Assembly (NCBI RefSeq): GCF_023703465.1
Contig: NZ_JAMQGP010000009.1
Coordinates: 1 to 64,000, forward strand
Source of the DNA: Echinimonas agarilytica
Lineage (GTDB): Bacteria > Pseudomonadota > Gammaproteobacteria > Enterobacterales > Neiellaceae
DNA length: 64,000 bases
Direction: 5' to 3'
Under the pieces are notes generated by a model that searched no databases, had not been told where the DNA came from, and saw only the letters and a list, made by a program, of their open reading frames with translations. Shown in pieces: positions 1 through 7,517 of the stretch (position 1 is the first letter of the stretch; each line of letters begins with the position of its first letter). The position numbers were made by a program, and so were the translations under genes.

Positions 1-123
1 CTAAAGCTGTTTGAGTTTTTGTGGTCAAACTAACAAACCAATCAAGCAGGACAAAAAACTGTTTGCTCGGTTTCGCTTCGCTACACAAGGTAGCAAACAA
101 TTTTTAGCCTCTTATTTGGGGCG
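1..123 (+). repeat. Tail of a 434-bp repeated cassette (fourth copy)
   Basis: Bases 1-123 line up base for base in position with 4687-4809, the last 123 bases of the 434-bp gene-poor cassette found whole at 2832, 3942 and 4376. The rest of this copy lies outside the window. Confidence 0.9.
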
Positions 124-129
124 TTAGGT
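28..129 (+). other. attC recombination site
   Basis: Starts AACTAAC and ends GTTAGGT. Both arms contain GCTCGGTTTCGC-type stem sequence. It is the same variant as the sites at 3170, 4280 and 4714, and belongs to the 434-bp repeated cassette. Confidence 0.9.
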
Positions 130-142
130 TTTAAAGGAAGCT

Positions 143-898
143 ATGAGTATTCAACAAATTTCAAGAGATAAATTCGATTCTCTAAATATTGAAAAAATGG
201 GCTTCTTTCCAGAACGAGCTTGGTTTGAATCAACAGATATGGATATTGCTGGGACTGTAATTAAAGATCCTATAGATAAAGACTGGTCTTATGTTGTTCT
301 TGCAAAAGATGAAGATGATATTTATCGATATATCAAAGGAGAAGTAAGTCTTACTTCTCAAGATGAAGCAGAAAGCAAGATTGTTTCAACTATGATGGGG
401 TTAAACGAACAAGGTACCTTTAAAGAAGAACTATATTCTGAGTTAACAGAGGCTCCAGATAAAGAAGAAAAGGTTGTTATAACCACAATTGATAATCAAA
501 TAAAGACCTACCTTAAGAAGCACCCTGAAAAAATGTATGATCTATCCCCAAGAAAATTTGAAGAATTGGTTGCTGCTATTTTAAAGGATATGGGATTCGA
601 TGTTGAATTAACAAAAGCAACTAGGGATGGAGGGCGAGATATCATTGCATACATTAAAAATTCTGTATGTAGTTACCTGACTCACATTGAATGTAAAAGG
701 TATGCTCCGGAAAATAAAGTTGGCGTAGGAATTATTCGTGAGGTTATGGGAGTCCATCAATTGAGGCAAGCGACAAAAAGCATCATAATTACAACAGGTT
801 TCTTCTCAAAAGATGCTGTTAAAGAAGCAAAAATGGCTGAGAACCATTTAGATCTGAGAGACTTCAATGACCTAAAGTATTGGTTACAAAAGTACTAG
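143..898 (+). CDS. Mrr-like restriction endonuclease domain protein
   Basis: This 251-residue protein has a C-terminal Mrr_cat-type nuclease fold from about residue 130. It begins LSPRKFEELVAAIL, then DGGRD (D166) and HIECKRY (E183, K185), giving the D...ExK metal site of PD-(D/E)xK enzymes. The first 125 residues are acidic and I do not recognise them; they may be a specificity or partner domain. AAGGAAG sits just before the ATG. It fills one cassette. Mrr-family enzymes cut DNA, often modified DNA, so phage defence is a reasonable inference, but the target cannot be read from the sequence. No methyltransferase partner is in the cassette, which suggests a stand-alone or modification-dependent enzyme. 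Confidence 0.8.
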   Translation: MSIQQISRDKFDSLNIEKMGFFPERAWFESTDMDIAGTVIKDPIDKDWSYVVLAKDEDDIYRYIKGEVSLTSQDEAESKIVSTMMGLNEQGTFKEELYSELTEAPDKEEKVVITTIDNQIKTYLKKHPEKMYDLSPRKFEELVAAILKDMGFDVELTKATRDGGRDIIAYIKNSVCSYLTHIECKRYAPENKVGVGIIREVMGVHQLRQATKSIIITTGFFSKDAVKEAKMAENHLDLRDFNDLKYWLQKY

Positions 899-916
899 AC
901 TGCTTTGGCGGTAAAA

Positions 917-1018
917 ACCTAACAAGGGTTTTCAAGTCGGACAAATTACAGTTGGCTTTTTGTTCGTGCCTCACTTATTTTAGCCAACTGCAATTTGCCG
1001 CTTAAAACGGCGTTATGT
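917..1018 (+). other. attC recombination site
   Basis: ACCTAAC to GTTATGT, 102 bp, with CAGTTGGCTTTTTG and TAGCCAACTG as the complementary inner arms. Confidence 0.9.
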
Positions 1019-1032
1019 GGCAAGGGAAACCT

Positions 1033-1470
1033 ATGCGTTCTGAAAAAATTCAGTGGTGGTTTATAGCAAATGCCAACAAGATGTACGTAATTACTGCTGT
1101 ATTTAGTTTTATTTTTGTCATGATTTGGGGGAATTACCCTCAATGGGAATATGAAGAAGAAAAAGAAAGTTATGATACTTTCTTTTCAACTATTGATGCT
1201 CGGATAAGCTTTGTAAGGCACAGCTCTATAGGCAATAATCTTCGAATTATTCTTGATTTCGATGCGACAGCGCTATCACCCGATGATCTTAAAACTATAA
1301 TTCCGGGTTATAAGAGTTTAATTCTAAATCGCATTTGCAATAATCAAGATTTCTTGGACGATTTGTACAATGGTTACTATTATGACGTTGATTTAAGAGA
1401 TATTAGTACCAAATATGTTTTTAAAAACTATTTTAATTTAATAATAAAGTATGAGCGTTGTGCCACATAA
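1033..1470 (+). CDS. Unknown single-pass membrane protein (cassette gene)
   Basis: I do not recognise this protein. I chose the ATG at 1033 (145 residues) because AAGGG lies 7 bases upstream; the in-frame ATG at 1015 is inside the attC site and has no ribosome site. Residues about 14-32 (YVITAVFSFIFVMIWG) form one membrane segment. The rest, starting with an acidic EEEKE stretch, is a soluble domain of roughly 110 residues with no motif I can name. The stop codon lies inside the next attC. Confidence 0.65.
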   Translation: MRSEKIQWWFIANANKMYVITAVFSFIFVMIWGNYPQWEYEEEKESYDTFFSTIDARISFVRHSSIGNNLRIILDFDATALSPDDLKTIIPGYKSLILNRICNNQDFLDDLYNGYYYDVDLRDISTKYVFKNYFNLIIKYERCAT

Positions 1471-1564
1471 CAAGTCACTCAAGCAGGACAAATAACAGTT
1501 GGTTTTTGCTCCTTCGTCGCTTATTTTAACCAACTATTATTTGCCTCTTAGTGAGGCGTTAGGT
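1465..1564 (+). other. attC recombination site
   Basis: ACATAAC to GTTAGGT. Inner arms are AGTTGGTTTTTGCTCC and TTTTAACCAACTA. The preceding gene's stop codon overlaps the first box. Confidence 0.9.
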
Positions 1565-1622
1565 GGAACTCTAGAAGGCTGTTTTCTAGATGTGGTTTTT
1601 TGATAGGAGAAAGGGAAAACAT

Positions 1623-1847
1623 ATGCTACTACAACCTATCAACTCGAGAATGTGCAAGCGCTGTAGGCTTCAATACAACTATCGAGAAGAAATTTGCCCT
1701 CATTGCGCACACCTATCAGATGTCGAAGCAATTTACTTAAAAAAACGATACAAAAATGAAATGGTTCAAATGAACTCAGGTACGGCGAATTCATTCCTAG
1801 TGTTGTTTTGTGTGGTGGCTTTTTTAATGTTTGTACTGTATTGGTAA
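1623..1847 (+). CDS. Small zinc-ribbon membrane protein
   Basis: This 74-residue protein has an N-terminal CKRC and CPHC pair spaced about 11 residues apart, a four-cysteine zinc ribbon. A basic linker follows (LKKRYKNE), then a C-terminal membrane segment (SFLVLFCVVAFLMFVLYW). The ATG at 1623 is preferred over the one at 1590 because AGGAGAAAGGGA lies 6 bases before it. Function is unknown. The layout, a zinc finger tethered to the membrane from the cytosolic side, is common among small integron-cassette proteins. Confidence 0.6.
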   Translation: MLLQPINSRMCKRCRLQYNYREEICPHCAHLSDVEAIYLKKRYKNEMVQMNSGTANSFLVLFCVVAFLMFVLYW

Positions 1848-1854
1848 AGAGTAC

Positions 1855-1984
1855 ACCTAACAAGCACATCAAGGCGCTCGCGAGCTCGCTGGGACGTCAA
1901 AACTACGCGGCGATTTAGTTTTGTGCTTCGCAATTTTAACCCAATCGCCGCTACGTTTCGTCGCCCCTTATGCGGGCGTTATAA
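1855..1984 (+). other. attC recombination site (long form)
   Basis: ACCTAAC to GTTATAA, 130 bp, the longest attC here. Arms include GGGACGTCAAAACTACGCGGCGATT and its imperfect partner near 1941-1965. Confidence 0.85.
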
Positions 1985-1999
1985 GTCAAGGAAGGTTCG

Positions 2000-2392
2000 G
2001 TGAAAATATCTATTATCTTGTTTGTTTTAATAACTAGCAGTTTCTCATCCATTGCGAACGAAATAGATCCCAAAGATATCATTGGGATTTGGGGGAATTC
2101 AGAAGATGGTGGGAAAACAATTTGGGCATATGATCAATATTTCCCAAATGGTAGCCTTAAATCTTGGGGAAGAATCCCTCAAACACCAATTCAATTTAAA
2201 GTTGAAGGCACATACGAAGTAAAACATAAATTCAAAACTAGCAGTTGTTTAACAATTAGCAAAACATCGCATCCTGAGCTAATGCCTGTTGGCGAGCATT
2301 GGTGTGATGAAATCATTGAGTTAAACGATAAAGTCTTTGTATATAAAAGTAGTGATGGCGAAATTACAATTCTATATCGTCAAGACTTATAA
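2000..2392 (+). CDS. Unknown secreted protein (cassette gene)
   Basis: This 130-residue protein uses a GTG start with AAGGAAGG upstream. Residues 1-19 are a signal peptide, probably cut after SSIA. The mature part has an IIGIWGNSEDGG start and alternating beta-rich segments, reminiscent of small lipocalin-like stress proteins (DxxGxW near the N terminus). Two cysteines (in SSCLTIS and HWCDE) could form a disulfide. I assign no function. It is alone in its cassette. Confidence 0.6.
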   Translation: MKISIILFVLITSSFSSIANEIDPKDIIGIWGNSEDGGKTIWAYDQYFPNGSLKSWGRIPQTPIQFKVEGTYEVKHKFKTSSCLTISKTSHPELMPVGEHWCDEIIELNDKVFVYKSSDGEITILYRQDL

Positions 2393-2485
2393 CAAGTCAT
2401 TCAAAAGGACAAAAAACAGTTGGTTTTTGCTCCTTCGTCGCTTATTTTAACCAACTATTTTTAGCCTCTTAATGAGGCGTTAAAT
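2387..2485 (+). other. attC recombination site
   Basis: TTATAAC to GTTAAAT, 99 bp, nearly identical inside to the site at 1465. Confidence 0.9.
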
Positions 2486-2498
2486 GGTATGGGGATGT

Positions 2499-2774
2499 AT
2501 GCAAGTTACGGCAAAGATCGCAATTGTTTTCTCTTTTCTCAGTATAATATCTGGCGTTGGGTTTTTAGCGGTTACATTTTATCAAGACGGGTACGTAGAT
2601 AATTCCGGTTCATATTGGTCTGGTTTTATTCAGGTTATAATTGCAGTAATTCTCCTTACTACATCTGTACTATATGTAAAGTTAGGGAGTCAATATAAGC
2701 GTCACTTTGTGGCATCGTTGGCAGCCTATGCCCTGTTTCTGCTAGATGTGCTGGTCGGTGCTAATACCACTTAA
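2499..2774 (+). CDS. Small three-segment membrane protein
   Basis: Unknown 91-residue protein with three hydrophobic segments: AIVFSFLSIISGVGFLAVTF, FIQVIIAVILLTTSVLYV and FVASLAAYALFLLDVLV. I start it at the ATG at 2499; the in-frame ATG at 2484 overlaps the attC R' box. The ribosome site is weak (GGGG). Cassette neighbours do not suggest a role. Confidence 0.5.
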   Translation: MQVTAKIAIVFSFLSIISGVGFLAVTFYQDGYVDNSGSYWSGFIQVIIAVILLTTSVLYVKLGSQYKRHFVASLAAYALFLLDVLVGANTT

Positions 2775-2837
2775 CAAGCAAATCTTGTGGAGCGTCTTAC
2801 GCTTCGCTTCAGCCGCCCACAAATTTGGGCGTTAGTT
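2769..2837 (+). other. attC recombination site (short form)
   Basis: ACTTAAC to GTTAGTT, 69 bp. TTGTGGAGC-type arms flank a GCTTCGCTTC loop. Confidence 0.85.
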
Positions 2838-3265
2838 CAACCGGTTTTGGCTTTGTTGTGGAGCTTTGAGTGTCATCACTTTCGCACTCAGCAATTTAAG
2901 GTTTTATGAGGTCAATCATTGCTTGTTGCAGCGGTGGTTGTTTACAGTATCGGTATCGACTTCGGTTCATTACCATCATGTCTGCGGTAAACACGTTTCT
3001 GGTGGTTGTTTTGAGCATGGGTCATTTGGCAGGGAAAGCTGAATAGGTTGGCAACATGGAACGTTCATTTGTTGTTTTGAATCCTTCCTAAAAATCCGTC
3101 TTTCTCACTTTTTCGTCGTCGTTTGGTACCCAGTCACGCAGCCTAAAGCTGTTTGAGTTTTTGTGGTCAAACTAACAAGCCAATCAAGCAGGACAAAAAA
3201 CTGTTTGCTCGGTTTCGCTTCGCTACACAAGGTAGCAAACAATTTTTAGCCTCTTATTTGGGGCG
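2832..3265 (+). repeat. 434-bp repeated gene-poor cassette, copy A
   Basis: Bounded by crossover points G/TTAGTT and G/TTATGG and exactly 434 bp long, as are copies B (3942-4375) and C (4376-4809). The copies differ by scattered point changes without net length change. It holds no convincing long gene. A 46-codon forward frame is open in this copy only. A leftward 88-codon frame is open in B and C but broken by a stop here, where a TGG codon has become TGA near 3100. Confidence 0.9.
2906..3046 (+). CDS. Possible 46-residue small protein in repeated cassette
   Basis: An ATG preceded by TTTAAGG at normal distance opens a 46-codon frame. Its second half (from ATG 2978: MSAVNTFLVVVLSMGHLAGK) is hydrophobic. 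In copies B and C the same start is followed at codon 3 by TAG, leaving only the internal ATG and the last 22 codons, which are identical in all three. So either the short C-terminal part is the product or the frame is not a gene. I cannot decide between these. Confidence 0.25.
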   Translation: MRSIIACCSGGCLQYRYRLRFITIMSAVNTFLVVVLSMGHLAGKAE

Positions 3266-3271
3266 TTATGG
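3170..3271 (+). other. attC recombination site
   Basis: AACTAAC to GTTATGG. One of four sites of this variant, each ending a copy of the 434-bp cassette. Confidence 0.9.
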
Positions 3272-3290
3272 TTCTTAAGGAAGTCTGTGC

Positions 3291-3854
3291 ATGGATTGGA
3301 AAACGTTTATAGCTCAAATAATTGGGTCAATCGCTTGGCCAATAGTCGTCATAATTATTGTTTGGTTGCTAAAAGACAAGCTGGGTGAACTGCTGCCTAG
3401 GTTAAAAAAGCTTAAGCACAAAGAAACGGAATTTGAATTCGCTGAAAAAATCACTGAATTAGTTAGTGAGCGTAAAGAAGATGAGCAACCTTCATTAGTT
3501 GCTAAAACAAGAGAAGCTGAAGAACAGTTTGATTTTCTTATGAAGCTTGCCGAAATATCGCCTAGATCTGCTGTTATGGAATCATTTCGGGCATTAGAGT
3601 CAGCTTCTGAAAAAGCAGTTGTTAAAGCATACCCTGAGCTTGATACTAAAAACTTTAGAAATCCCATGGAAATTCAAAAACTATTAAAAGGTAAAGTGTT
3701 GCCTCCTGAGCTATATCATCGTACACGAGAGTTACGTATGTTAAGAAATAAAGCTGCACATATGGAAGATTTTAATTTACACGGTATGCCTATTGAAGCT
3801 TATATAGATATCTCTTTAAGTATTGCAAATCAGCTTGAGCAATACGAACCATAA
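3291..3854 (+). CDS. Membrane-anchored HEPN/DUF4145-like protein
   Basis: This 187-residue protein has an N-terminal membrane segment (about residues 9-28, GSIAWPIVVIIIVWLL), a charged linker to about residue 75, then an all-helical domain. The domain ends with LRMLRNKAAHMEDF. RNKAAH fits the R-x4-H signature of HEPN domains, and the preceding helices (MESFRALESASEKAVVKAY) resemble DUF4145, a HEPN-like family. Many HEPN proteins are RNases in toxin or phage-defence systems, but others are only scaffolds. Cleavage activity is therefore an inference. AAGGAAG lies 7 bases before the ATG. The gene is alone in its cassette with no antitoxin partner. Confidence 0.65.
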   Translation: MDWKTFIAQIIGSIAWPIVVIIIVWLLKDKLGELLPRLKKLKHKETEFEFAEKITELVSERKEDEQPSLVAKTREAEEQFDFLMKLAEISPRSAVMESFRALESASEKAVVKAYPELDTKNFRNPMEIQKLLKGKVLPPELYHRTRELRMLRNKAAHMEDFNLHGMPIEAYIDISLSIANQLEQYEP

Positions 3855-3947
3855 CAAGCTGTTAAACAAGGACAAAAAACAGTTGGCTTTTGCTCCTTCG
3901 TCGCTATTTTAGCCAACAATTTTTTGCCTGTTAACAGGGCGTTAGTT
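3849..3947 (+). other. attC recombination site
   Basis: CCATAAC to GTTAGTT, 99 bp. The previous stop codon overlaps its first box. Confidence 0.9.
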
Positions 3948-4375
3948 CAACCGGTTTTGGCTTTGCTGTTGAGCTTTGAGTGTCATCACTTTCGCATTCA
4001 GCAGTTTAAGGTTTTATGAGCTAGAGCATTGCTTGTTGCAGCGGTGGTTGTTTACAGTATCGGTATCGACTTCGGTTCATTACCATCATGTCTGCGGTAA
4101 ACACGTTTCTGGTGGTTGTTTTGAGCATGGGTCATTTGGCAGGGAAAGCTGAATAGGTTGGCAACATGGAGCGTTCATTTGTTGTTTTGAATCCTTCCTA
4201 AAAATCCGTCTTTCCCACTTTTTCGTCGTCGTTTGGTGCCCAGTCACGCAGCCTAAAGCTGTTTGAGTTTTTGTGGTCAAACTAACAAACCAATCAAGCA
4301 GGACAAAAAACTGTTTGCTCGGTTTCGCTTCGCTACACAAGGTAGCAAACAATTTTTAGCCTCTTATTTGGGGCG
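3942..4375 (+). repeat. 434-bp repeated gene-poor cassette, copy B
   Basis: Same length and boundaries as copies A and C. The forward small frame is closed by ATG AGC TAG at its start. A leftward 88-codon frame (4086-4352) is open, but it runs through the attC site and has no ribosome site I can see. Confidence 0.9.
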
Positions 4376-4381
4376 TTAGTT
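4280..4381 (+). other. attC recombination site
   Basis: AACTAAC to GTTAGTT, ending copy B of the repeated cassette. Confidence 0.9.
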
Positions 4382-4809
4382 CAACCGGGTTTGGCTTTGT
4401 TGTTGAGCTTTGAGTGTCATCACTTTCGCATTCAGCAGTTTAAGGTTTTATGAGCTAGAGCATTGCTTGTTGCAGCGGTGGTTGTTTACAGTATCGGTAT
4501 CGACTTCGGTTCATTACCATCATGTCTGCGGTAAACACGTTTCTGGTGGTTGTTTTGAGCATGGGTCATTTGGCAGGGAAAGCTGAATAGGTTGGTAACA
4601 TGGAACGTTCATTTGTTGTTTTGAATCCTTCCTAAAAATCCGTCTTTCCCACTTTTTCGTCGTCGTTTGGTACCCAGTCACGCAGCCTAAAGCTGTTTGA
4701 GTTTTTGTGGTCAAACTAACAAACCAATCAAGCAGGACAAAAAACTGTTTGCTCGGTTTCGCTTCGCTACACAAGGTAGCAAACAATTTTTAGCCTCTTA
4801 TTTGGGGCG
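4376..4809 (+). repeat. 434-bp repeated gene-poor cassette, copy C
   Basis: Directly follows copy B, giving a tandem pair. It shares copy B's ATG AGC TAG and open leftward 88-codon frame (4520-4786), so B and C are closer to each other than to A. Individual bases still differ, so this is not a fresh duplication. Confidence 0.9.
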
Positions 4810-4815
4810 TTAGGC
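4714..4815 (+). other. attC recombination site
   Basis: AACTAAC to GTTAGGC, ending copy C of the repeated cassette. Confidence 0.9.
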
Positions 4816-4833
4816 TTCTCAAGGAATTTGTGT

Positions 4834-5658
4834 ATGGAAACTCTTATAGTGTTAATTTCTAAAATTCCCAATGTTATTTGGAGTGCAGTTATAGCCTCCT
4901 TTTTGACGTTTCTTGGAGTGTTTTGGACGAATAAGGGAAATGAGAAACGACAAGTCGCATTACTTGAACATGAAAAACAAAAATACCAATCAGAGCAAAA
5001 ATTAGCTCTTAAAAAAGAAGTGTTTTTGAATGTGGCAGGCTCTTTCGCTGATGTTCTAGGGATCGTGCCAAAACTAATTAACTTAGAATTTACGCAAAAA
5101 GATATTGAAGTTCAAATGAAAGATCATAGTGGGATTGTAGCCAAATCCTATCTCGCTGCAAAAGAAGAATCAGTAGCCGAAATATTAAATTATTCCGCAG
5201 AGACAGCTGAGGTCTTTATAGATCTGATGAAAGATAGAGCAATAGCCTTAGACCACAAAAAAGCTATTGAGATATACGGATCGACCATAGATAAAGCAAA
5301 CAACGAGAAAGACCGATTAATTTCAATAATGAAAGAGTTAAACCTTCAGGGCCGCAATGATCCGGCAACTTTTGATTATTTAAACAAAAGCTATGAAACC
5401 CAAGAGGGGATAGTGCAGCGGAGCACTGCAAGTTTAGAAGAGCAAGAAGAAATTTTAGAGCCTTTATATCTTGAGTTTGCCAAAAAATGTATGAGTGAGC
5501 ATGGTCGTCTTTTATCATTGCTGCCACCTATGACAGTTGCTCTCAGAGGTGAACTTGGTAATGTTCAAGATTCACAAGTATTTATCGATGCGCTGAATAG
5601 TAATATCGAAAGAATGAATTCAGCATTTGATAGTTTGTTTGTTCGCAAAGAAGCCTAA
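4834..5658 (+). CDS. Unknown membrane-anchored helical/coiled-coil protein
   Basis: This 274-residue protein has one N-terminal membrane segment (about residues 12-31, VIWSAVIASFLTFLGVFWT) followed by a basic stretch and long amphipathic helices rich in Glu, Lys and Gln. The start is the ATG at 4834 with AAGGAA 7 bases upstream. No catalytic motif is visible. The layout, an N-terminal anchor with a helical cytoplasmic body, resembles several uncharacterised integron and phage-defence proteins, but that is only a resemblance. The stop codon lies in the next attC. Confidence 0.6.
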   Translation: METLIVLISKIPNVIWSAVIASFLTFLGVFWTNKGNEKRQVALLEHEKQKYQSEQKLALKKEVFLNVAGSFADVLGIVPKLINLEFTQKDIEVQMKDHSGIVAKSYLAAKEESVAEILNYSAETAEVFIDLMKDRAIALDHKKAIEIYGSTIDKANNEKDRLISIMKELNLQGRNDPATFDYLNKSYETQEGIVQRSTASLEEQEEILEPLYLEFAKKCMSEHGRLLSLLPPMTVALRGELGNVQDSQVFIDALNSNIERMNSAFDSLFVRKEA

Positions 5659-5751
5659 CAAGGCATTTAAACGGAAAATTTACAGTTGGCTGTTTTTCGT
5701 TCCTCAAACATTTTAGCCAACTATAATTTTCCGCTTAATGCGGCGTTAACT
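5653..5751 (+). other. attC recombination site
   Basis: GCCTAAC to GTTAACT, 99 bp. Arms are GGAAAATTTACAGTTGGCT and AGCCAACTATAATTTTCC. Confidence 0.9.
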
Positions 5752-5764
5752 CTAAGGAAGCACA

Positions 5765-6133
5765 ATGAAACTACCAGTATCCATATTTCTAATAATATTG
5801 TTAACAGGGTGTTCGCTAATAGTGAAATCTGAAGCCACACATATACTCAATGGCAAGGCTTATCCGGCAACACTTATTAGTGACATAGAAATTTACCTAG
5901 AACCACCAGAGAAAGAGTATATCGTCATAGGTATGGTTGAATCTGCTGGCCAAGGAATATTTACAGAAAGTGAGGATTTTGAACTTTCAATGAAAGCTCT
6001 AAAGAATGAAGCGGCTAGTATTGGCGCAAATGCACTTATCATAAAATCTTCTGATCAAGTTATTTCAAGTGTTAGCGCTGAGGGAAGTGGTACTGAGCGT
6101 CGAATTAAAGCTTTAGCAATACGTTACAAATGA
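5765..6133 (+). CDS. Small lipoprotein, unknown function
   Basis: This 122-residue protein has a lipoprotein signal peptide with lipobox LLTG/C, so Cys16 would be acylated. The mature domain contains IVIGMVESAGQG and ALKNEAASIGANALIIKSS. That pattern recurs in YbjQ/DUF4156-like small envelope domains that pack an alpha/beta fold, but I cannot place it firmly. AAGGAAG precedes the ATG. It is alone in its cassette; the cassette's attC is followed by an insertion sequence. Confidence 0.6.
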   Translation: MKLPVSIFLIILLTGCSLIVKSEATHILNGKAYPATLISDIEIYLEPPEKEYIVIGMVESAGQGIFTESEDFELSMKALKNEAASIGANALIIKSSDQVISSVSAEGSGTERRIKALAIRYK

Positions 6134-6208
6134 GTTAACAAGGCGGTCAACGAACGCCTTCGGCTGGACAAAGTGCTGTGCACTTTGCCCGTTACCTAGG
6201 CGCTGGGG
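6133..6208 (+). other. attC recombination site with variant crossover (GCTGGGG)
   Basis: Starts AGTTAAC. The right box reads GCTGGGG instead of GTTRRRY. The insertion sequence's terminal repeat starts 2 bases later. Confidence 0.7.
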
Positions 6209-6209
6209 G

Positions 6210-7517
6210 ATCCCCTCATAATTCTGGCATTCCCGTTTGGTGAACCAGCCTGATGTAATGGCCGATAGCCCACCGTATATCGGCGCTGCTGATGGGGTAA
6301 TCCCACCATCGTTTTCTAACCTCTCTTCCTAGCCGAATCAAAGATAAAACCCGCCTGTGTTTGATGGTGTTCGCCTGAAATTGTGGCGTCCAATTGCGTT
6401 TAATCGCCACCATTCCTAGCAATCGCAAGGCCCATTCAGCGAGCATGGCAATGAGCAGTAAAATATCAAAGCGCTTAGGGCAACGGCTGTTGCTGTGGCG
6501 CAGTCCTAATCCATACTGTGGGCTTGTGATATCCCTGAAGCTTTGTTCAATTTACATTCGCTTGGCGTACAGGTTTACGAGCTGTTTTGGGGGCATGGTT
6601 TGCGGCGGTAAGTTGATGGCTAATAGCCATGGCTCTTTGGCATGGCGCCGGTAACTTTGTTGCGCGGTATGGTGACGTCCAGCCTTGGACGAACGTGCAT
6701 CTTTGCGGCCTTTGCCGTTCGCTTTGTAGAGGTGCAATGCGGCTCGAATCGAGCTTTTACGGCCCAATTCGCCCTCCCCAAGAAGCCGTGCTTTGGCATT
6801 CGCTGTTGGGTAGTAAGATTTGTTGCTATGCCCGTGTTTGTCGCCTTTGGGGCGGAATCCCACGTCACCTCGAACACGGCCAAGCCAAAACCAACCTTTG
6901 GCTTCAATCGCCCGAAACCAAGGGTTGCGGTAGCCTGCGTCGGTGACAACCAAGGGACAGCAGTTGGAAGGAATAATACTCGCTAACTCATCGATAAACG
7001 GATTGTGACTAACCGGAGAGTTGTATTCAGCAAAGGCAAATACTCGTTCATAAATCGTCACCGAGCGGCCTTCAAAACTCACCGAGGCACGTAGGGTTTG
7101 ATGGCGCATTTGCTCGCGAACATCCGACCAATCGACCAAGATAATGGGCATTGGATTGGCCCCACACAGCAGCTTTGCGTGCCAACGATAAATGGCGAGT
7201 CGCTCTTGATGAAGCGAGCCATTACCAAGCAATCGGTCGATGCGCTTGATGTTGTGTTTAGCGGCGACGGAGCCAGAGATATTGCGCCCAAGCTCAGTGA
7301 GCGATAGCTGTTGACCATCAAGCAGAGATTGAACGGCTGTCATCAGCGATTTAAGTCGTTTGTTGTGGACTAAAGGGCATTGATTTTTAAGCAAATCATG
7401 TAAGATACGTACGTCACGCATGAGGTGTTGATCTGTTTGTTTTTTGGCGAAAGTAATTAGATCAAATCAACTCATGCGTGTCTATCTTATTGAAAGGAAT
7501 CAATATTATGAGGGGAT
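6210..7517 (-). mobile_element. IS4-family insertion sequence, copy 1 (defective)
   Basis: Ends carry the inverted repeat ATCCCCTCATAAT (6210-6222 and 7505-7517), with weaker matching further in. The exact ends are uncertain by a few bases, and I found no clear target duplication. It is flanked on the left by a complete attC and on the right by only the last 20 bases or so of another attC. The single transposase frame is broken by a nonsense codon. Confidence 0.8.
6216..7421 (-). pseudogene. IS4-family transposase, interrupted by a stop codon
   Basis: Reading leftward, the frame opens with MRDVRILHDLLKNQCP and keeps the DDE aspartates in LVDWSDVRE and VTDAGYRNPW. It stops at 6552-6554 (TAA) within YAKRM-stop-IEQSFRD. 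The same position in copy 2 reads CAA (MQIEETFRD), so a single C to T change made the stop. The downstream 110 codons stay in the same frame to 6216. The truncated product lacks the catalytic Glu of the Y-x2-R-x3-E signature and should be inactive unless read through. Confidence 0.85.

Noticed and set aside
4086-4786. Two leftward 88-codon frames (4086-4352 and 4520-4786) with nearly identical products, looking like duplicated genes
   Set aside because: They run through the attC sites, lack ribosome sites, and the equivalent frame in the third full copy of the cassette has a stop codon. They are more likely a by-product of the repeated cassette DNA.
28-4815. Roughly 100-bp repeats considered as CRISPR or REP elements
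   Set aside because: They have integron attC boxes at both ends, lie between genes, and differ in length and loop sequence as attC sites do.
6620-7321. Several frames on both strands within IS copy 1
   Set aside because: They overlap the conserved transposase frame and share no family features; only the leftward 6216-7421 frame matches IS4-family transposases.
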